A DNA stretch of 26,669 bases from Usnea hakonensis (taxonomy: Eukaryota; Ascomycota; Lecanoromycetes; Lecanorales; Parmeliaceae), in assembly GCA_013423325.1 (NCBI GenBank), contig BLJB01000226.1, forward strand, positions 1 to 26,669. The letters are read 5' to 3'. Under the pieces are notes generated by a model, which searched no databases, was not told the DNA's origin, and saw nothing but the letters and a program-made list of their open reading frames with translations. Each line of letters opens with the position of its first letter. Positions within the stretch are counted from its first letter, which is position 1. The translations under genes were made by a program, and so were the position numbers. Shown here one piece after another: positions 20,876 through 26,669 of this stretch.

Positions 20876-21564
20876 CTAAGCATCGTCATCGCTTCCTCCT
20901 TCGCCTTCTTCCTCTCCAACACCTTCTTCTCTACCATCTGGGTTCGTTATTTCCATTTTTAGATCCTCGCCCTTCCCTTCAAATAGCTCTGCGACGCTGG
21001 TCCCACATTGTATGAATCCAGATGTTCTCAGCAATTTTATGCTGGCATCATTCTCCGAGTGAACGTTTGCCCATATCACCTTCAACCCCTTTTGCCAAAA
21101 TATTGGCATGAGCGCTGCAAGAACCTCTGTCATGTAACCTTGTCTCCAGTATGGTTGGCCGATCATGAAGACGAGCTCGTTCCTTGGCGCATGCCAGATT
21201 CCTGCGTGTCCTATGAGTTTGCCTCCGTCTGTCGGGGTAGCGACAGGAGTCGTGGATGAAGTTGCGTTAGAGGTGGTGTGAGGTAGTGCAATCGCAAAAG
21301 CTATTTCTCCATTCGTCGGCCGCGAGACCAAGTCTCTGAGATGCGTTTGCGAAACGGAGACTACCTTGTGGGTGTTGGCCCTGCCCAGCAAAGATACTTT
21401 CATTAAAATGTTGATACAAAGTTTCTTTGGAAGGAGTACCAATATTTCATCACAGCTTCACTACTGTATAGCATATGGAAGTCGTCGAGGTCCTGCATGC
21501 GGAGTTCGCGCAAGATGAGACGTTGTGTTCTGATGAGGGATTTTGAAGAAGGTGCGTCTGTCAT
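20876..21564 (-). CDS. GNAT-family N-acetyltransferase (RimJ/RimL-like)
   Basis: Two exons, 21564-21440 and 21380-20876, with an intron at 21439-21381 (59 bp, donor GTACTC, acceptor CAG), phase 2. The product is 209 aa. The start of the fold is RTQRLILRELRMQDLDDF in exon 1, and the splice junction restores MKYW-ANTHKVVS. KLIGHAGIW and NELVFMIGQPYWRQGYMTE form the acetyl-CoA binding region (R/Q-x-x-G at about 118-123), and NDASIKLLRTSGF is the last conserved helix and strand. An acidic Glu/Gly/Asp tail (about 190-209) is extra to the family, and a Thr/Ser-rich insert lies at about 74-95. These enzymes move acetyl from acetyl-CoA to an amino group; the substrate is not readable. Beginning the protein inside the intron, at an in-frame non-ATG codon, would lose the first conserved strand. 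Confidence 0.95.
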
Positions 21565-22523
21565 TGTCAACTATTGGATCTTGGTAATTCCACGATCCAA
21601 ATGCAGCAAGTATGAGAAAGCATCAAAGGCAGCGCAGCATACTACCTTTTACGCAGGAGCGTGTGCTGTGTGTGTGAAAGTAAGAAGATGCAAACTGTAT
21701 GTGATTTAGGCCATTCTCTCACGAGTATGCATCGCGGTATCTAAGTAGCCAGAAGAAGGAGCTACTTGCCGATAAAATCATCTTGATCGGAATTGCGGTG
21801 TCATACCTCGCTCCTTGGAATCAGGCATCCTCGGAACACCAATGTTTGTGCTGGTATATTCCGATGCACAAACCTATTTGCCGAATCAACAAGATTACTT
21901 TGCGCTGCGCTTGAAACCGAGACTGTCGGGGTACAAAGTTGCACAAATTTATTGCTTTGGAAGCTTCTAGAACGATGAAGCCATCCATACTCAAGCTTTG
22001 CAAGCTTTTACGTATGTGCCGAGAACCGCCAGTCACATCAAGGATCCAAGCATAAGTCACGTGTTCAGATAGCTAAAGCAGAGCTTCAGCGTGGAAAACC
22101 GCCATACAATTAAGATTTTTCAAGACGCGTTGAGTGTGAAGGCCATTTTTTCACAGTAGTCTCAAGTTCTCTATTGAGACGCATCTGAATGGATGCACGG
22201 AGTCTATCCATGTCGAAGCCTCTTTCGCGAAAACAAGCTTTCCGAATACGCTCAATCTAGCATTATAGATGCCTTGTAAGACCTTCACCACCAACTAGTC
22301 GGCACTCGGCCCACAAACAACCCCCATCCACCCAACTCTCTCGTGTAACATCTGCCCGGGACCTTTAATCGCCCGCATAGTACTCCCGTTAACTTGTTCG
22401 GGGGATTGCGGCGCGACCTCTCTCCGAGGCCGGAATCCGTGCTTCCTTATCTTGAATGGGCTACGTGTCCTATTCGCGACATTTTTGAGACCACGAAGGT
22501 CTTTTCGGATCACAGAGAGTCTA
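21565..22523. other. Intergenic region
   Basis: About 960 bp holding the GNAT promoter and the 3' flank of the putative microgene. A CACGTG core lies at about 22059. An inverted repeat (AAGTAGC at 21743-21749 with GCTACTT at 21761-21767) could form a small hairpin. An open frame continuing on the minus strand to 22295 is read-through of the microgene's exon 3 and lacks a domain. Confidence 0.5.
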
Positions 22524-22877
22524 TTACATGAACCTGTCAGTATTCTATAGCCGGATCGATACTCAAAAGCTTGGTGGACATACTTGCTGGCGTATGATTT
22601 TTCTGTGCTGAACGCACTGGCATGAACATGAGATTCAAATAACGCTTTGAAGTTTGCGTCAGCGGTGCCAACGTTCATAGAGCAGTAGATGGAGTGTTCA
22701 AATCACTTTGTCGGAGCCTCCGCCAATTTTCCTGATCTTCTTCACTAAGTCCTGAAGGGCTTCGCGCCGGAAACTCCTTCGCCTGTTGGATTTTTTGGCT
22801 TAGCTCGAATCCGAATACATCCACAAGAGAAGGCTACTTACATCTTTTACGCTACGAGGCTGTGAGGCTTGTGGCAT
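22524..22877 (-). CDS. Putative four-exon microgene, 60-aa protein
   Basis: Exons 22877-22842, 22782-22707, 22644-22584 and 22533-22524. Introns are 22841-22783 (59 bp, GTAAGT), 22706-22645 (62 bp, GTGATT, branch CTGAC) and 22583-22534 (50 bp, GTATGT, acceptor CAG after CTGA). All junctions are in phase. The protein starts MPQASQPRSVKD, includes SEEDQENWRRLRQTLFESHV, and ends STEKSYASKFM. It is hydrophilic and probably helical in the middle. The start context GCGCCATGCC is good. I do not recognise the family. A simpler alternative keeps exon 2 open to TGA at 22678-22676, giving 47 residues. Three consistent introns in a 350-bp locus are unlikely by chance but not proof. Confidence 0.45.
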
Positions 22878-23064
22878 GGCGCTACTGGCGGTTAAGAGGT
22901 TTGTTTTGTTGAGTCTAGATAAGCGCTAGAAGAGCAGGATAAACGCGGGTGTGATTGTATTAGAAGGGGAAGGGAAAATAAAAAGAAAGGAGAGAGCGTC
23001 TTGGGCGGCTAATATAGTGGTTGGTAAGATGAGTGTGAATTATTGGGAAGCAGGAGTAACACAT

Positions 23065-23117
23065 CATTCACTTCAGCGGTTAAGGTGGTGATTGAGAGCG
23101 CTGCTGAAAAGTGAATG
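23065..23117. repeat. Imperfect palindrome 1 (CATTCACTT...AAGTGAATG)
   Basis: CATTCACTTCAGC at 23065-23077 pairs with GCTGAAAAGTGAATG at 23103-23117, with two extra bases in the right arm. The loop contains GGTGGTGATTG. Confidence 0.6.
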
Positions 23118-23125
23118 GGAGGAGA

Positions 23126-23147
23126 AGTGACATAGCATTATGTCACT
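23126..23147. repeat. Perfect 9-bp inverted repeat
   Basis: AGTGACATA and TATGTCACT flank a GCAT spacer. It is a short perfect dyad with an embedded GTGAC half-site. Confidence 0.75.
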
Positions 23148-23231
23148 ATGGTGGCTGTTCTCTTGAATTGTAGGTGTCTATTGCTGTGAATGGAATGTGA
23201 GAAGAAGTTATAATTTTGTCTAAGTCAACAT

Positions 23232-23278
23232 ATTCACTCCTGCGGCTGCTGTGGTGATTGCGCCTGATACTATGAATG
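23232..23278. repeat. Diverged second copy of the palindrome 1 layout
   Basis: ATTCACT at 23232-23238, then TGGTGATTG, then TGAATG ending at 23278. The order of elements is the same as at 23065-23117, but the arms pair less well. Confidence 0.45.
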
Positions 23279-24210
23279 AAGAACAACGGAAGTAACGCTC
23301 TGAGACTTCAGACTCAGAGTCACTTCTAAGAACTGAGACTGTCGTCAGTCCTAAACGAAACTACAGATTGCAACCACACGCCTTCCCATATCCTACTTCC
23401 TACATCAAAACCACTAATCAAATTATACAGTCTATGTAAAGCTTCTCACCTTCCCACTGCTCGTAAACCCCCCTCCCCCTCCACGGTAAAACCTTCATCA
23501 ACACGTTCTCACGCCCCTGCACAAAGACCATCCCTTCCTTCCTTCCACATACCCCCTCTCGCCCTCATCCCCTCCCCACACCCCACCCCACCCCAAAAAC
23601 TTCCTCCGTTCACACACCAACCCAGCTGATAACATCAAAGCAATCTACCTAACCATCCCCCCTCCCGCCCAAAACAACACTACACTACCAAAAATTAAAC
23701 ATACCTCATAAGGTAGCAGTATCTCAGATGTACTCCTAAGCACAAGTCTTGTAATCTTGATATTCGAGATGGATGGGAATGTGGAGGGTGGGAGCCTGAA
23801 GGGGGAGCTTGGAGGGTAGGAGAGGTTGGGGTGTTGGGATTTGGAATTTGGGGGTGAGAGTGCGGGTAGTGGCTGCTCTTGTTGGGGGGGTTTTTTTTGG
23901 ATGGGAGTACTGGAAGATGAGGTTGTTGGTTGTTAGGGGCTGAAGCGGGGGAAGGTGGGGTTGAAGTGAAGGTAGAGGTGGGGAGAATTGGGGTGGAGGT
24001 GGATGCTGGAATTATTGACGGGGAGAAATGGGGCGGGTATGTTAGTGTGCGTCTTAGAGCAGGCGGGTGGGTAAATTGTTGGGTGAAGGTGTTAAGCGAG
24101 GAGAAGCACTGAAGTGTTAGGATACTTGGCGATACGAAACCGGGATGTTGTGCTGCGTTGATCGGGCACTGAGATGAAGCCTAGATAATCCTGGATGCTC
24201 TCCCCCAGCG

Positions 24211-25644
24211 CTACTCCCCCTTACCAAACGGCACCTTCCAGAACCTCACCGCATCTGCATCTACCGACGCGATCATCCCCTTCTCCTCCAATACTACAAT
24301 ACTAGCACTCGACCGGCCCCTTTCGAGACCCTGCGCGGGCGCAAACCTCCACTTCCGGTTTTCTAGAAAATCGTAGACCTCCAAGCCGTCGTCACACGAG
24401 CACTTGAACGCAATCTTCCTACCCTCGTCCAGATACCGTACACTACCAATTTCCAGAAACGAAGAACCCATTTTCTGCAGCAGTTCGGGACTCTTTTTCG
24501 TGCTCAGCATGCGCTCCTGCACGACCGACTGGCTCTTCACATCAAACACCACCACTTTTCCAGACCGACCTCCGATCACGAGTTGTTTCCCATTGGGGCT
24601 CCAATCCAGATGGCGGTGCCAGCTCCCCAACGGCAGTTTATGTGTCGCCACCTCCAGCCCATGTACCACGTCCCATACCCAGAGACGGCCTTGCCCGCTT
24701 GTGCCAACGAAGAAGCGAGAATCGGGGGAAAAGGCCCCGGTCCAATTCTGGCTCTCGGACTGGAATCTGTGGAGCAGGTTCCCGGTCTCATGGTCCCAGA
24801 TCCGGAAGGTTTTATCCCAGCTCACGGACGCGATGAGCTTGTCGTTGGAGCTGAAATCGACCAACATGATCGCGTCGCGGTGGCCAGAGAGCGTTAGCCG
24901 GACGCTGTTCGTTAGAAGATCGTAGATGCAGATGTCCCATTTTTCGTCGCCGTTGGATGGCGGGCGCGGCCCAGGGAGGAAGGCCATACTGGAGCCGGTG
25001 GAGTTGAAGACGTGGGCGCCGAAATGGTTGGTTAGGCGGCCGCTAATACGCGTCTTCGGGCGAAGCTGGGATTTGATGTTCAAAGTCGTGATTTCGCCTT
25101 CGACTTTTTTGGCCAACACACTTCGGTCTTCCGAGTCCATCTGCCACGAGGATGAAAGATTTTGTCCAAGTCCCCGCACGATGGTGTCGACAGCCTGCTG
25201 GCCAAGAGTCTGAATAATATCTGGGGGCAACAATGTATCATCGCGCTTATCGTCTATATGCCAGAAAACGATCTCGGGCTCCGTCTTCGTGGAACCAGCT
25301 CGGTCATTCATGGCGCACGAAACCAATGTTCGCGCGTCTTTGGGGTGAAACTGAAGAGCGTCGACGCGGGAAACATGACCTTTAAGGACCCGGTACAGAC
25401 TCAGGTCGCTGATGCTGTATAAGTGGATATCATTTTCGAGAGCGATAGCCAGAAGACTTGAATCCGCATTCAAAGAAGCCGCGCCAGGCTCATTTGGAAG
25501 TGGGATTTTGGCATGTTCACATCCCCAATCGGCTGGTGTGCCGGCGGCCCATGTTGCGGAAGTAGTACCGTCAGAGGAATGGAAGTCTTTGTCGATGGCA
25601 TAGACCCAGTCTCTTTGAAATTCACGGAAAGAGTAGGATGGCAT
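24211..25644 (-). CDS. WD40-repeat protein
   Basis: Single-exon gene, 477 aa, from ATG 25644 to TAG 24211. After the N-terminal SFREFQRDWVYAID segment there are about six to seven WD40-type blades. Clear ones are at about 86-130 (LKGHVSRVDALQFHP ... IVFWHI), 252-285 (LSGHRDAIMLVDFSS ... TFRIWD), 295-326 (WTGAFSPDSRFF ... LWVWDV) and 337-369 (HLDWSPNGKQLVIGG ... VVVFDV). The last blade ends VRFWKVPFGKG. The blades form a beta-propeller used for protein-protein contacts. There is no catalytic domain, signal peptide or membrane segment. A 115-residue poorly conserved insert (about 130-245) separates blades 2 and 3. It is the only intron-less long gene in the window. Its partner complex is unknown. 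Confidence 0.95.
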   Translation of the reverse strand: MPSYSFREFQRDWVYAIDKDFHSSDGTTSATWAAGTPADWGCEHAKIPLPNEPGAASLNADSSLLAIALENDIHLYSISDLSLYRVLKGHVSRVDALQFHPKDARTLVSCAMNDRAGSTKTEPEIVFWHIDDKRDDTLLPPDIIQTLGQQAVDTIVRGLGQNLSSSWQMDSEDRSVLAKKVEGEITTLNIKSQLRPKTRISGRLTNHFGAHVFNSTGSSMAFLPGPRPPSNGDEKWDICIYDLLTNSVRLTLSGHRDAIMLVDFSSNDKLIASVSWDKTFRIWDHETGNLLHRFQSESQNWTGAFSPDSRFFVGTSGQGRLWVWDVVHGLEVATHKLPLGSWHRHLDWSPNGKQLVIGGRSGKVVVFDVKSQSVVQERMLSTKKSPELLQKMGSSFLEIGSVRYLDEGRKIAFKCSCDDGLEVYDFLENRKWRFAPAQGLERGRSSASIVVLEEKGMIASVDADAVRFWKVPFGKGE

Positions 25645-26300
25645 AGCGCTATTCTTCCCTCTGTATCGTGCTGTTGCTAAGAGGCGAATGGATTGGTAAG
25701 TATAATGTTGTTCTGAATGCTATCTGTCAAAGACGTATCGTAGTCGGAGGCATCTACAATGCCTTGATGTTATGGGGTGTAGAGTATTCAAATGGAACGT
25801 GCCTTCCCCTCATTTTTAAGTTGGTCAATATATCGATTACTAATCAGGTCAATCAGAGCACCAGAGCAGCCGTAGCGTTCTCCGCTGTTTTTTTACTTGG
25901 CAGATACATTTTCTACAACCCTCTCTGAAACCTCTATACATGACAAGACCTCCTACTATCCACCTGTACTAGCCAAAATACAAAACAGGATGGCGTCCCA
26001 TCCCATCCGCATTCTTGGAAAACGGTGACTGTCCTCCCCTCCTGCCATGCTTCCATGCTCCCCACCATCCCTCCTGCTCCCAGCACGCCTCCCTCTCTCC
26101 TCCCACCGATCCTCGCGCGCCAGACAAAGGTAGGTAAGAGGGCTGTCCGCCATTACCACCGTTACCAATGGACAAATAGTGCCCCTCCCCTCCCCTCTCC
26201 TCCTTCCCTTGCCCCATTTGTCTGTCTGTCTGTATGTGTGATGTTCTCGCTTTGCATGTTTGGTGCTTGATTGAGGTGTGGTAGGTTGTTGGGGGCGTGG

Positions 26301-26301
<1 letters not shown>

Positions 26302-26337
<36 letters not shown>
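26302..26337. repeat. (CT)18 microsatellite
   Basis: Eighteen uninterrupted CT units. Confidence 0.98.
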
Positions 26338-26343
<6 letters not shown>

Positions 26344-26530
26344 CACGTGTGTGTGTGTGTTTTTTTGGTGGGTTTTTTTTGAGGGCATGGTTTGTGCTTC
26401 AGGCCAGGCTGGTAGGGGACCTAAACCCTGCAATTCCTCTCTATCCTCCACATGTGTGTGTGTATGTTTTTTTGGTGGTTTTTTGGTGGTTTTTTTTTTG
26501 ACTCGTTTTATGCTTGAGGCCAGGGACGTA
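26331..26530. repeat. Diverged tandem duplication, about 107-bp period
   Basis: The block CTATCCTCCACRTG + GT run + T run + GGTGG + T run + GCTT-x-AGGCCAGG occurs at about 26335-26408 and again at about 26440-26523. The copies differ by substitutions and T-run lengths. Confidence 0.75.
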
Positions 26531-26669
26531 GGCGGCAAGGCTCGAGTTGAAAAATGTAGACAAGGTAAGAGGGCTATCCGCCATTACTTAGTCTTTTGGA
26601 GTTGTGTACAACAGACTATTTTTTAAGTTAATCCCACCCCCCGGAGTTTCGCCGTAATCCCACCAAAAT

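Larger units (their letters stand above)
22878..24210. other. Intergenic region with palindromes and a skew switch
   Basis: About 1.3 kb. The part next to the microgene (23065-23320) holds several imperfect or perfect inverted repeats. The rest is pyrimidine-rich (about 23440-23690) and then purine/G-rich (about 23755-24110) on the plus strand. I see no convincing gene. Confidence 0.55.
26122..26587. repeat. Direct repeat flanking the duplicated block (about 30 bp, two copies)
   Basis: AGACAA-AGG...TAAGAGGGCTGTCCGCCATTAC at about 26122-26157 recurs at about 26558-26587 with one substitution and small deletions. The core GTAAGAGGGCT-TCCGCC is unmistakable. The copies enclose the CT/GT/T repeats, as if a larger segment had been duplicated. 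Confidence 0.7.
25645..26669. other. Terminal region rich in simple repeats and duplications
   Basis: About 1 kb upstream of the WD40 gene. The first 300 bp are ordinary AT-richer promoter-like DNA. From about 26000 on it is low-complexity, with a CT run, GT runs, T runs and two diverged duplicated blocks. Open frames here are products of the microsatellites. Confidence 0.6.

Noticed and set aside
25969..26626. Open frames with Arg/Glu, Ser/Leu or His/Thr repeats
   Set aside because: They are translations of the CT and GT microsatellites, not proteins.

Overview
The window is nuclear DNA of a filamentous ascomycete (Pezizomycotina). The genes carry short GT-AG introns, mostly 49-101 bp, with CTAAC/CTAAT/CTGAC-type branch sites. 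The gene set is typical of these fungi: a DFG5/DCW1-type GH76 enzyme, a fungal R-SNARE, a DAO-family FAD oxidoreductase, and a fungal zinc-finger-like protein with a conserved C-x(2)-C / SC-x-GPGF signature. I cannot place it below subphylum with confidence. All exon structures below come from reading splice sites and checking that phases match. No transcript data were available.

Layout. 1-68: homopolymer C at the window edge. 390-1488 (-): secreted Cys-repeat protein. 2198-3716 (-): GPI-anchored GH76 alpha-1,6-mannanase-like wall enzyme. 5296-6043 (+): synaptobrevin/Snc R-SNARE. 6044-7794: skewed, microsatellite-rich DNA with no gene. 7795-9385 (+): FAD-dependent oxidoreductase. 9757-10558 (+): broken gene for a single-pass membrane protein with a Cys-rich ectodomain. 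11261-11746 (+): small coiled-coil-like protein. 12562-14223 (+): MFS transporter. 14224-16657: 2.4 kb without a convincing gene except a possible last exon, with alternating pyrimidine and purine blocks and an assembly gap. 16836-18582 (-): zinc-finger-like protein of unknown role. 18583-19525: intergenic region with a cluster of GCRC-N4-GYGC dyads. 19526-19783 (+): small hydrophilic ORF. 20876-21564 (-): GNAT acetyltransferase. 22524-22877 (-): possible four-exon microgene. 24211-25644 (-): WD40 protein. 25645-26669: simple repeats and diverged duplications.

The genes do not form an obvious pathway or biosynthetic cluster. Two encode cell-surface products (the Cys-repeat protein and GH76) and sit in tandem on the minus strand. 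The Snc R-SNARE next door serves exocytosis, but this adjacency is not evidence of co-regulation. The most unusual signals are non-coding: the dyad cluster at 18960-19350, the repeated C-rich to G-rich strand switches (6.5-7.5 kb, 13.4-15.6 kb, 23.4-24.1 kb), and a cluster of imperfect palindromes at 23065-23278. No tRNA, rRNA, CRISPR array or intact transposon was found.
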